Part shown: piece by piece, positions 7,311 through 14,115 of the stretch
How positions within the stretch are numbered: the stretch's first letter is position 1
Layout of the letters: each line of letters starts with the position of its first letter
DNA from: JAAZHK01 sp964536075
Lineage (GTDB): Bacteria > Bacillota_I > Bacilli_A > RF39 > UBA660
Assembly (NCBI GenBank): GCA_964536075.1
Contig: CAZHWO010000020.1
Span: 1-14,723, forward strand
Length of the DNA: 14,723 bases
Direction: 5' to 3'
Position numbers and translations under genes: made by a program
The notes under the pieces: model-generated
The model's input: the letters and a program-made list of their open reading frames with translations, nothing else
Database searches by the model: none
What the model was told of the DNA's origin: nothing

Positions 7311-9101
7311 TTACGGGCAGTTTTCCATGCAGGTATAACCACCAGAGCCATTTAATATATATTTACGAGCATAGTTACCTGCCCACGAACTATTATATGT
7401 TTCTGGTATTGATGTTTGATTTATATAAAAAGTACACAATGAGTCACGGTAATCACAACCAAACACATGTTGGTCCATACTTGTTACTGAGGATGGTATA
7501 TAAATAATACTATTAACATTATCAACATCAAATATTGCCCCATAATCTATTCCCAATGTGGTTAAACTACTGCTATCATTGCCCGTACCATTGGTTGATG
7601 TTCCAGCAAAGACTAATGAGGTTAATGCATTCTGTCCAAAGGCTTTTGAATCAATCATTTCAACACTGGATGGAATAACTAATTGGGTAATATGATTATC
7701 ATGGAATGCAGCATATCCAATTGTTTTTAAATGACTCGTCCCGTCTAAAGCTCCTTTAAATGTTAGGGTACCTATATTGTTATTATCAAAAGTATTTTCC
7801 CCAATAGTAGTAACTGATGCTGGTATAGTGAGAGCATAATCTGGAGCATCAACGTCTCCTCCCATAATATTTTCAAAAGCACTGGCCATAATATTGACTA
7901 ACTGACTACTGCCATCATTAGCACCTTCAAAGGTAATATTAGTAATTTTAGCCCAATGACCAAAGGCCATTCTACCAATAACCATTACGGTTTTAGGGAT
8001 TGTTATTTGAGAAAGTGCCGTACCACAAAAAACATAATTACCTATTTCTGTTACCGTTAATGGTAAGTTTACTTCTGACAAATTAACATCATAAACAAAA
8101 GTACCAGTTGGTTCTTCACTATCGCTTGCTTCCGAGATTTTTTTAATACCTTCTGGAATATTTACTCCTTTTATGCGAAGACGGGGTTCGATGAAAGGTG
8201 GATCGCCTTCTACTTCAGGATCATAATTAGCAAAATCAACAGCTGTTAGTAAGGTTGTGCCTAACTCGGTTATATTTTTACCATCAACAATATTTGGTAT
8301 ATTAATAGTATAAGCATTTAGATTAGTCATCTCTGAAGTATCAGAAACTCCAGTAAAAGCAAGATAAAACATACTTATATTAGCATCATTATAATAATCT
8401 TGATCAACTATTACGCTATTAGAATTTTCTAAATCGCCAAGGAAAGATAGTAAAGTATAACCTCCTGTTGCATTTGGTTCATCTGATACTTCCCAATCTA
8501 AGGGATTACCTTCAACTAAAGTTTCATCCTCCAAGGATATGGCTTGTGATATTAGATATTCATCATTAGCTAAAGTTAGTGTTGGACTACTTAAACCGAC
8601 TTTAACGCCAATTTCGATAGTGGTACTTTCGGAACTATCATTTTTTATAATTAACGTATAACTACTATGATCATCACTTAAGCCACTTGAGCTAAGGATT
8701 GATCCCGTACTAATTGGTGGAAAGGCGGTATCAGTTTTATAACCAACCATAATATCTTCACTAGGAGATGTAGGATTAATCATCTTATAATATAAAATGA
8801 CTTTGGCGGGGACAGAACTTTTATTAGTTAAAGTAACCTCAAATTCTTGACTGTCATTGGCATTTACCGTTATTTGCTTATTAGTGTCTAAAGCTTCAGC
8901 CGTTAATTCCACATTAATAGTTCCGGCAGTAATATTATAAGCTCCCATTTTGGTTTTACTGACCACAAATAAAGCATAGGAAGAATATATGACTAAAAAA
9001 CTTATAGAAAGGACCATTAAAACTAAGAGATAATTATTTCTTAAATTAATATGTTTGCGGAGAAATTTTTTAATTTCTCTTTTGCTTGTGATTTTTTTCA
9101 T
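7311..9101 (-). CDS. surface protein: SipW-cargo-like N-terminus plus BspA-type leucine-rich repeats
   Basis: Exported 596-aa protein of unknown specific role. A strongly basic N-terminus (residues 1-22) and a hydrophobic segment (about 24-47) are followed by ALFVVSKTKMGAYNITAGTI (43-62). This resembles the export signal of TasA/camelysin-type proteins, where an alanine-aromatic pair is followed by an AGT motif and a beta strand. A beta-rich domain (about 65-170) with NANDSQEFEVTLTNKSSVPA resembles the camelysin/TasA fold. Residues about 340-555 hold BspA-type repeats of the form IP.SV..IG..AF, with copies near 367, 426, 476 and 535. The C-terminus has four cysteines (C549, C556, C591, C595) and no LPXTG anchor. 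The start has AGGTGA seven bases upstream. It lies 32 bases behind the GH25 gene, probably in one operon. BspA-type repeats in other bacteria mediate adhesion; that role here is inferred. Confidence 0.85.
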   Translation of the reverse strand: MKKITSKREIKKFLRKHINLRNNYLLVLMVLSISFLVIYSSYALFVVSKTKMGAYNITAGTINVELTAEALDTNKQITVNANDSQEFEVTLTNKSSVPAKVILYYKMINPTSPSEDIMVGYKTDTAFPPISTGSILSSSGLSDDHSSYTLIIKNDSSESTTIEIGVKVGLSSPTLTLANDEYLISQAISLEDETLVEGNPLDWEVSDEPNATGGYTLLSFLGDLENSNSVIVDQDYYNDANISMFYLAFTGVSDTSEMTNLNAYTINIPNIVDGKNITELGTTLLTAVDFANYDPEVEGDPPFIEPRLRIKGVNIPEGIKKISEASDSEEPTGTFVYDVNLSEVNLPLTVTEIGNYVFCGTALSQITIPKTVMVIGRMAFGHWAKITNITFEGANDGSSQLVNIMASAFENIMGGDVDAPDYALTIPASVTTIGENTFDNNNIGTLTFKGALDGTSHLKTIGYAAFHDNHITQLVIPSSVEMIDSKAFGQNALTSLVFAGTSTNGTGNDSSSLTTLGIDYGAIFDVDNVNSIIYIPSSVTSMDQHVFGCDYRDSLCTFYINQTSIPETYNSSWAGNYARKYILNGSGGYTCMENCP

Positions 9102-9133
9102 TATTTCACCTATCCTTTTTATTAGTATGTTAT

Positions 9134-10639
9134 TTATCCTAGGGTTTTATGATCAGAAAAAGCTAAGCCACTGGTATCGATATTACAATCGACTGTTTCA
9201 TTAGCATAAGGATCATTACTTTTTCCAATTCCGGGAATAATTATGCGATCCGTAATTTGCTGCATGTCATAGGAAACAGTTACTTCAGCTACTTGATAGT
9301 TAGCTAATTCATTAATGCTAAAAGGTTTATAATTATTATTACCGCCATAATTAGCTATCCAACGGTGATAATTACCAAGTCTATTTTCAGGATCAGTATA
9401 ATCTAATAGTTTGGCCATAGACTGATTAATATAAATCCCAGCTTTAAAACCACTTGCTTCGACCTTTTGACAGAAAACCTCAATGGTATCAACCATAGTA
9501 GAATCATGGTTAATTAATTTTGCTTCTTGGGCGGTTGTTTCTACATCAATATAGATCGGATAAACTAAATCATTATTACTAACACCTAATTTATCTAATT
9601 GATTAAATAAGTAATCCCATTCTTCATTTGCTTCTTCTTTAGTGGTCGAAGTTGAAAAAACATAAAGACCAAAAGGGATGCCTAGTCGTTTACATTCAGC
9701 AATATTATATTGACAGCGGATATCTAGAATAGATTCGGAAGAATTAAAGTTAGCTACCCTAATAATAGCAAAATCAATATAGTTTTGAGCGGTTACCCAA
9801 TCAATATTTCCTTGATAAGCAGAAACATCAACCCCTAGACATTGGGCATCATTTTGACTTATAGCCGGTACTGCTTCCTGAACATCTTCCTCAGGCATAT
9901 AACTTTGATCTAAGTAAGCATTAACATCATTAATAATTGCTCCGGTATTAAAATTACCTCCAACATAATCAGTGGCAGTAACTTGCTCACGATTGGATAA
10001 ACTATATTTTTTGTATTCCTTAAAAATCTCAGGTAATGCCTTTAATTTTTGCTCATTACCGCTTAATAAAATGCGATCACTAGCAATTCCCTTCTTTTTT
10101 AAGGTATCAATAATCGTTTGCAATGCCGATTCGGAACTACTTATTTCATTAACATTTATAATAATAGGTAATTGTACATTAGCTTCTTCAGTAATAGATA
10201 ATAAACGAAGGGCTTCGGTTTCAGCTTGTAGGGGAGAATTCGCACTGGGATTAAGACATACCCCAATAGGTAATTTATTATCATGACAAATCTTTAAATT
10301 ATTAATTAAAGTATCTGAAATGTTTTCTTCCCAATTTGGTAAGTTTAATAAAACAAAGTCATAATCTGATGCATTGTAATTTTGTAAATTAAAACTTTCA
10401 TCCAGCGAGATATAACATCCTTTAGCTTTAAAGTTTTCGGGAATATAGCCTTTTAAAATTAATTTTCGAATTGCTACTCCCCCACTTATAGCTAAAATAG
10501 CCGCTAAAGAAAAAGAGGAGATGCGGAAAGCTAACTTAATTTTTGATTTTTTTACTGGTGGTTTTTTCAAATTAGAAACAGTTCTAGTCGCCGTTTTTCT
10601 TGGTGGGTTTTTATAAAATTCAAAGTCATCTTCAGCCAT
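9134..10639 (-). CDS. membrane-anchored GH25 lysozyme-like protein with an extra degenerate GH25-like domain
   Basis: Predicted to hydrolyse the MurNAc-GlcNAc bond of peptidoglycan outside the cell. A 501-aa type II membrane protein: basic proline-rich cytoplasmic tail (1-35), one membrane helix (about 37-56), then two domains. The second (about 267-490) is a recognisable GH25 domain with GVDVSAYQGNIDW (269-281), PIYIDVET with catalytic D365 and E367 (361-368), HRWIANY (425-431) and the closing VDCNIDTS. The first (about 72-205) runs in parallel: GCYISLDESFNL, DFVLLNL, KLPIGVCLNP, LPIIINVNE, GIASDRILLSG. In it the catalytic DVE is NVN (162-164) and the first Asp is Tyr76, so it should be inactive. 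The start has AGGAGG upstream. The LRR protein follows 32 bases later. The active domain is assigned with high confidence; the second-copy interpretation is inference. Confidence 0.9.
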   Translation of the reverse strand: MAEDDFEFYKNPPRKTATRTVSNLKKPPVKKSKIKLAFRISSFSLAAILAISGGVAIRKLILKGYIPENFKAKGCYISLDESFNLQNYNASDYDFVLLNLPNWEENISDTLINNLKICHDNKLPIGVCLNPSANSPLQAETEALRLLSITEEANVQLPIIINVNEISSSESALQTIIDTLKKKGIASDRILLSGNEQKLKALPEIFKEYKKYSLSNREQVTATDYVGGNFNTGAIINDVNAYLDQSYMPEEDVQEAVPAISQNDAQCLGVDVSAYQGNIDWVTAQNYIDFAIIRVANFNSSESILDIRCQYNIAECKRLGIPFGLYVFSTSTTKEEANEEWDYLFNQLDKLGVSNNDLVYPIYIDVETTAQEAKLINHDSTMVDTIEVFCQKVEASGFKAGIYINQSMAKLLDYTDPENRLGNYHRWIANYGGNNNYKPFSINELANYQVAEVTVSYDMQQITDRIIIPGIGKSNDPYANETVDCNIDTSGLAFSDHKTLG

Positions 10640-10662
10640 TTTTCTACCCTCCTATTTTCTTA

Positions 10663-10691
10663 ATTGTATCATAGATACATAGGGTATGCAA
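10663..10691 (-). promoter_or_regulatory. GH25-LRR operon promoter
   Basis: The minus strand has TACAAT (plus 10663-10668, 5 of 6) with an upstream TG one base away, which makes an extended -10. After a 17-base spacer there is a weak -35, TTGCAT (plus 10686-10691). Transcription would start about 17 bases before the GH25 ATG. A 15-base palindrome overlaps the -10 box. Confidence 0.5.
10665..10679. promoter_or_regulatory. palindrome over the GH25 promoter, possible operator
   Basis: TGTATC-ATA-GATACA is a perfect 6-bp inverted repeat with a 3-base centre. It covers four bases of the -10 box and part of the spacer. It has no T-run and is placed where a repressor would block RNA polymerase. The binding protein is not identifiable from this window. 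Confidence 0.35.
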
Positions 10692-10714
10692 TTTAATAAT
10701 GTAAATTTCTAGTA

Positions 10715-10744
10715 AAGAAAAGAACATAAATTTCATATTATGTC
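10715..10744 (-). terminator. weak terminator behind queA
   Basis: ACATAA (10724-10729) pairs with TTATGT (10738-10743), plus one possible G-U pair, over an 8-base loop. On the minus strand TTCTTTTCTTT follows. The stem is AT-rich and begins directly after the queA stop codon. A new promoter follows downstream, so a transcript end here is plausible though the hairpin is weak. Confidence 0.4.
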
Positions 10745-11770
10745 TTATTTAATAAACATGGAATCGCCAAAGGAAAAAAAACGATATTTATTTTTAATAG
10801 CTTCATGATAAGCCGTCAAAATATCGTCCTTTCCGGCTAAGGCACTGACTAACATAAGCAGGGTTGATTTAGGCAGATGAAAATTAGTAATTAGTTGGTC
10901 AATAGCTTTAAACTGATAGCCAGGATAAATAAAAATATTAGTAAAACCACTACTTTCTTTAAATTCACCATATAAATTAATAATCGTTTCAAGAGTTCGA
11001 ACAGTTGTTGTTCCAACAGCAATAATTTTATGGTTTTCTTTTTTTACTTTATTTAATTTAGTAGCTACTTCCTTACTTATTTCATAGTATTCACTATGCA
11101 TTTTATGATTAGTAATATCTTCTTCATTAACTGGCCGAAAAGTTCCTAAACCAACATGTAAAGTAATCGATAATATGTCAATACCTTTAGCTTTTATTTG
11201 AGATAATAATTCTTGAGTAAAATGTAATCCCGCAGTTGGAGCCGCAGCACTACCAAGATTTTGAGCATAAACGGTTTGATAACGGTTTGGATCAGTTAAC
11301 TTTTCATGAATGTAAGGAGGTAGAGGCATGGTCCCTAGTTGATCTAGTAATTCATATAAAAGACCTTCATATATTAATTCAAAATGTCTAATTCCATCTT
11401 CAAATTCCGCCAGACAACGAGCTTTTAATAGACCTCCGCCAAAACGGATAATGGTCCCTACTCTAACTCGTTTGGCCGGTTTCACTAGGGTTTCCCATAG
11501 ATTATCTTGAACATTTCTAAGTAACAATAATTCAATAACCGCTTTAGTTGATTCCTTTTCACCAATCAGTCGAGCGGGGATTACTTTGGTATCATTTAAA
11601 ACTAATACATCACCTTTGTTTAAATAATTAATAATATTACTAAATTGCTCATGAGTAATCGTTCCCGTCTTTTTATCTAAAATTAATAACCTGGAAGCAT
11701 CTCTTTTAGTTAAAGGGGTCTGCGCAATTAATTCTTCCGGTAACTGATAATTAAAATCTTCTGTTTTCAT
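10745..11770 (-). CDS. queA: S-adenosylmethionine:tRNA ribosyltransferase-isomerase
   Basis: Transfers and isomerises the ribosyl group of S-adenosylmethionine onto preQ1 at tRNA position 34, giving epoxyqueuosine in tRNAs with GUN anticodons. Family motifs are LPEELIAQTPL (residues 10-20), VLVLNDTKVIPARL (56-69), AAPTAGLHFT (about 170-180) and LHVGLGTFRPV (about 200-210). The C-terminal ITNFHLPKSTLLMLVSALAG is also typical. At 341 aa it is full length. The ATG at 11770 gives the usual MKTEDFNYQLPEEL N-terminus. A TTG immediately before it (11773) is better spaced from the AAGGA site (8 versus 11 bases), so the start is uncertain by one codon. It follows ruvB after a short gap, the ruvA-ruvB-queA order usual in Bacillota; tgt does not follow. 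Confidence 0.97.
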   Translation of the reverse strand: MKTEDFNYQLPEELIAQTPLTKRDASRLLILDKKTGTITHEQFSNIINYLNKGDVLVLNDTKVIPARLIGEKESTKAVIELLLLRNVQDNLWETLVKPAKRVRVGTIIRFGGGLLKARCLAEFEDGIRHFELIYEGLLYELLDQLGTMPLPPYIHEKLTDPNRYQTVYAQNLGSAAAPTAGLHFTQELLSQIKAKGIDILSITLHVGLGTFRPVNEEDITNHKMHSEYYEISKEVATKLNKVKKENHKIIAVGTTTVRTLETIINLYGEFKESSGFTNIFIYPGYQFKAIDQLITNFHLPKSTLLMLVSALAGKDDILTAYHEAIKNKYRFFSFGDSMFIK

Positions 11771-11812
11771 CAATCGTTTATTCCTTTACATTGGCTTATT
11801 ATAACATAGCTT

Positions 11813-12805
11813 TTATTCTTTCGATAGGCCTAAATGCTCATACGCTAACTCTGTGACCATTCGACCGCGGGTCGTTCTTTTTAATAGTCCAACTTGCAGT
11901 AAAAAGGGTTCATAAACATCCTCAATCGTCGTTATTTCTTCGCCAATCGAAGAGGCAATGGCTTCAATGCCCACGGGACCACCATTAAACCTTTCAATAA
12001 TGGCTTTTAGTAATTGATAATCGGTATCATCTAAACCTAAATGATCAACCTTTAAACATGTTAGGGCTTCTTTGGTAATCTTTTCATCAATATGACCATC
12101 GCCTTTAACTAAAGCAAAATCGCGAACGCGTTTAAATAAACGATTAGCAACTCTTGGTGTGCCTCGACTTCGGCTAGCTAATTCTAAGGCAGCATCACTA
12201 TCGATACCCACATTTAAAACGCGCGAAGTTCTTTTAATAATCGTTGTTAATTCTTCGGTATTATAATATTGTAATTTACTAACAATCCCAAAGCGATCAC
12301 GCAAAGGACTGGATAAATCCCCAGCTCTAGTTGTTGCCCCTATTAAAGTAAAGGGTGGTAAATCAATCTTAATATTACGACTATTACCATCAGCACCAAC
12401 GATAATATCTAAAGAAAAATCTTCCATAGCGGAGTAAAGAATTTCTTCAATGAACCTCGGTATGCGATGAATTTCATCAATAAATAAGACGTCACCTGGT
12501 TCAAGAGTTGAGAGAACAGCGGCTAAATCACCACTTTTTTCAATAGAAGGACCACTAGCGGTTTTAATATTACTGCCTAATTCATGAGCAATAATATAAG
12601 CTAAAGTGGTTTTTCCTAAACCAGGAGGTCCATATAATAAAACATGATCTAAGACTTCATCACGCATTTTGGCCGCTTCAATAAAGACTTTTAAATTTTC
12701 TTTAACAGCCGTTTGACCAATATATTCATCTAAACTATCTGGTCTAATACTCTTTTCAAAGGTATCTTCTTCTAATTTATGATTGGTAATTACTCGCTCA
12801 TCCAT
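11813..12805 (-). CDS. ruvB: Holliday junction branch migration ATPase RuvB
   Basis: Hexameric AAA+ motor that drives branch migration of Holliday junctions bound by RuvA during recombinational repair. Walker A GPPGLGKT is at residues 59-66, Walker B LFIDEIH at 107-113, sensor 1 GATTRAG at 156-162 and the arginine finger region PLRDRFG at 167-173. The C-terminal winged helix contains GLLKRTTRGRMVTELAYEHL, which touches DNA. At 330 aa it is full length. The ATG has AAGGAGGT upstream, and the gap to ruvA is 19 bases, so the subunits are cotranscribed. Confidence 0.98.
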   Translation of the reverse strand: MDERVITNHKLEEDTFEKSIRPDSLDEYIGQTAVKENLKVFIEAAKMRDEVLDHVLLYGPPGLGKTTLAYIIAHELGSNIKTASGPSIEKSGDLAAVLSTLEPGDVLFIDEIHRIPRFIEEILYSAMEDFSLDIIVGADGNSRNIKIDLPPFTLIGATTRAGDLSSPLRDRFGIVSKLQYYNTEELTTIIKRTSRVLNVGIDSDAALELASRSRGTPRVANRLFKRVRDFALVKGDGHIDEKITKEALTCLKVDHLGLDDTDYQLLKAIIERFNGGPVGIEAIASSIGEEITTIEDVYEPFLLQVGLLKRTTRGRMVTELAYEHLGLSKE

Positions 12806-12824
12806 AGTTTTACCTCCTTCTATT

Positions 12825-13376
12825 TTATTTCAACATTAATTTTAGGGCTTCTTTAATTTGATCTTCAATACTTATATTATTACTAACTTTATTAATGACA
12901 CCTTTAATATCTTTATCTTTATAACCTAAACTTTTTAAAACGGAAATGAGTTCATCCTTACCATTATCAAAAATTTCTTCTTTAGTAACCAGTTTACCTT
13001 TTAAATCTAAAATTATTTGTTTAGCTAACTTATCCCCGATTTTAGGAAATTTCGTTAGATATAAAATATTCTCGCGATTAATCGCATCAATAACACCATC
13101 AACACTACCTGTGGCTAAAATCGGTAATGTCATTTTAGGACCCAAACCTTTGACATCAATGAGTTTTAAAAATAAATGTTTCTCTTCTATCGTTTTAAAA
13201 CCATATAAAGAGTTTTCATCTTCTCTGATATATTGATAAATAAACACTTGATATTCCTGATTTAATTCAAAAGAATAAGGATTAGCGACATAAATTTGAT
13301 AGCCAATACCATTATTATCTAAAACAATATAATTAGTTTCAATACTTACTAATTTTCCCACTATATAGTTATACAT
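12825..13376 (-). CDS. ruvA: Holliday junction DNA-binding subunit RuvA
   Basis: Tetrameric protein that holds the Holliday junction in a square-planar form and loads RuvB. The N-terminal OB fold covers about residues 1-62 (MYNYIVGKLVSIETNYIVLD). Two helix-hairpin-helix motifs follow: LIDVKGLGPKMTLPIL and FPKIGDKLAKQIILDLKGKL. The small C-terminal domain III (about 140-183) binds RuvB. I chose the ATG at 13376, giving 183 aa. It matches the family N-terminus and has GGTGAGG just upstream; an in-frame ATG at 13388 would add MVRQ but has its ribosome site too close. It begins the ruvA-ruvB-queA operon, with a strong promoter carrying a possible SOS operator. Confidence 0.95.
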   Translation of the reverse strand: MYNYIVGKLVSIETNYIVLDNNGIGYQIYVANPYSFELNQEYQVFIYQYIREDENSLYGFKTIEEKHLFLKLIDVKGLGPKMTLPILATGSVDGVIDAINRENILYLTKFPKIGDKLAKQIILDLKGKLVTKEEIFDNGKDELISVLKSLGYKDKDIKGVINKVSNNISIEDQIKEALKLMLK

Positions 13377-13402
13377 TTGCCTCACCATACCTTGATAATA
13401 TT

Positions 13403-13431
13403 ATAATAACAAACATTTGTTTTATAGTCAA
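13403..13431 (-). promoter_or_regulatory. ruvA-ruvB-queA promoter
   Basis: On the minus strand TTGACT (plus 13426-13431, 5 of 6) is followed by exactly 17 bases and TATTAT (plus 13403-13408, 5 of 6). It lies about 27 bases before the ruvA ATG and directly after the pilin terminator. Confidence 0.7.
13411..13422. promoter_or_regulatory. LexA-box-like operator in the ruvA promoter
   Basis: AAAC-ATTT-GTTT lies entirely between the -35 and -10 boxes. It fits the Gram-positive LexA (SOS) pattern GAAC-N4-GTTC with one symmetrical change per arm. A shifted inverted repeat, AACAAA-CA-TTTGTT (13408-13421), overlaps it. ruvAB is an SOS gene in B. subtilis. That this box binds LexA is an inference. Confidence 0.4.
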
Positions 13432-13442
13432 CAAAAAACAAA

Positions 13443-13460
13443 TAAAAAAGGCCTAGGCCT
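13443..13460 (-). terminator. short GC-rich terminator behind the pilin gene
   Basis: AGGC-CTAG-GCCT (13449-13460) is a perfect 12-base palindrome directly after the pilin TAG stop. On the minus strand it is followed by TTTTTTATT. The stem is short (4 bp with a 4-base loop), but it is among the most GC-rich spots in the region and separates the pilin from the ruvA promoter. Confidence 0.6.
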
Positions 13461-13664
13461 CTATTCTACATCTTGACATACAGCTTCGCCAGCTTTATCA
13501 CCTGGAATATATTTTTGCCCAACCATAGAACAACTTGTTTTCGTAAGGGCATCTTTAACATAACCACCAAAAACATTAACCGCCGAAATAATAATAACAG
13601 AAACAAGCGCTATGATTAACACATATTCAACTAAAGCTTGACCTTTATTATTTAAAAACTTCAT
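13461..13664 (-). CDS. Flp-type (type IVb) pilin with class III signal peptide
   Basis: Small 67-aa prepilin. After a basic leader (MKFLNNKG) comes GQALVEYVLIIALVSVIIIS, the Flp hallmark. Glycine 8 at -1 and glutamate 13 at +5 are what a prepilin peptidase and the pilus assembly machinery require, and a 20-residue hydrophobic helix follows. A short periplasmic or extracellular tail of about 35 residues contains two cysteines (C45, C63) that could form a disulfide. The start has GGTGAT three bases upstream, and a good promoter lies before that. TadE-like proteins share the QALVE motif, but the size and the GGYVKDALTKT continuation favour Flp. No Tad assembly, peptidase or secretion ATPase gene lies in this window, so the rest of any pilus machinery must be elsewhere. 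Confidence 0.82.
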   Translation of the reverse strand: MKFLNNKGQALVEYVLIIALVSVIIISAVNVFGGYVKDALTKTSCSMVGQKYIPGDKAGEAVCQDVE

Positions 13665-13691
13665 TATATCACCAGCTATCTTCTTAAATAT

Positions 13692-13720
13692 AGTGTATAA
13701 TTTTTTTTATTATTTGTCAA
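13692..13720 (-). promoter_or_regulatory. pilin gene promoter
   Basis: A perfect TTGACA on the minus strand (plus 13715-13720), a 17-base spacer and TACACT (plus 13692-13697, 4 of 6). The start point would be about 20 bases before the pilin ATG. The -35 bases are shared with the opposing DUF192 promoter. Confidence 0.65.
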
Positions 13721-13742
13721 TTATTTTTATTTATGTTATATT
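13714..13742 (+). promoter_or_regulatory. DUF192 gene promoter
   Basis: TTGTCA (13714-13719, 5 of 6), a 17-base spacer and TATATT (13737-13742, 5 of 6) on the plus strand. The predicted start, near 13749, leaves a leader of only about 11 bases, so the GGTGA ribosome site would sit at the very 5' end of the mRNA. Confidence 0.5.
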
Positions 13743-13759
13743 ATTATTGGTGAAATAAT

Positions 13760-14098
13760 ATGTATATAATTATTGATGATAAAAGAATTAAAGTTAAAAA
13801 ATGTACGACATTTTGGGAACGATTAAAAGGCTTAATGTTTGTTATGGAGCCTATTAAAGAAGGCTTAGTCTTTGAAAAATGTAAGAGCATTCATACCTAT
13901 TTTATGATGCAATCGATTGATGTAATTATGACAGATAAGAATCATAAAATAATTAAACTTTATCCTGGTTTAAAATCAGAACACATTATTTTTTCTAAAA
14001 GACATGTTTATTATACTTATGAATTACCTTTAAATTCTATTAATAATTTAAAGATTGGCGATATATTAAAAAGAGAAAAAGAAAAATCAGTTACCTGA
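13760..14098 (+). CDS. DUF192 (UPF0127) family protein
   Basis: Small beta-rich protein of unknown function, 112 aa. The family's landmarks are visible: ERLKGLMF at residues 20-27, GLVFEKCKSIHTYFMMQSID at 35-54 (the segment that usually reads as W/H-T-x-FM followed by a hydrophobic-Asp pair), DVIMTDKNHKI at 54-64, and the closing YELPLNSINNLKIGDIL at 87-103. Many relatives carry a lipoprotein signal; this one has none and should be cytoplasmic. The ATG at 13760 has GGTGA upstream. It is divergent from the Flp pilin gene with a shared promoter region, which hints at linked expression but does not show a functional tie. The stop codon sits inside its terminator hairpin. Confidence 0.85.
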   Translation: MYIIIDDKRIKVKKCTTFWERLKGLMFVMEPIKEGLVFEKCKSIHTYFMMQSIDVIMTDKNHKIIKLYPGLKSEHIIFSKRHVYYTYELPLNSINNLKIGDILKREKEKSVT

Positions 14099-14103
14099 TT
14101 TTT
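14082..14103. terminator. bidirectional terminator between DUF192 and the antitoxin gene
   Basis: AAAAATCAG (14082-14090) and CTGATTTTT (14095-14103) form a perfect 9-bp stem with loop TTAC. T-rich tails follow in both directions (TT on plus; CTTTTTCTCTTTTT on minus). It contains the DUF192 stop codon and lies 12 bases beyond the antitoxin stop. Confidence 0.75.
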
Positions 14104-14115
14104 TTGGGCATTTAT

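Noticed and set aside
7500..8100. Possible DNA tandem repeat
   Set aside because: The periodicity is at protein level only (BspA-type repeats with diverged codons); no direct DNA repeat is visible.
9972..10286. Plus-strand open frame inside the GH25 gene
   Set aside because: It is antisense to the degenerate GH25-like domain, with no motif of its own.
11774..11812. TATAAT-like promoter in the ruvB-queA gap
   Set aside because: A -10-like TATAAT is present, but no -35 matches at usable spacing, and the gap is short enough for cotranscription.
12946..13236. Plus-strand open frame inside ruvA
   Set aside because: It is antisense to the helix-hairpin-helix region of ruvA.
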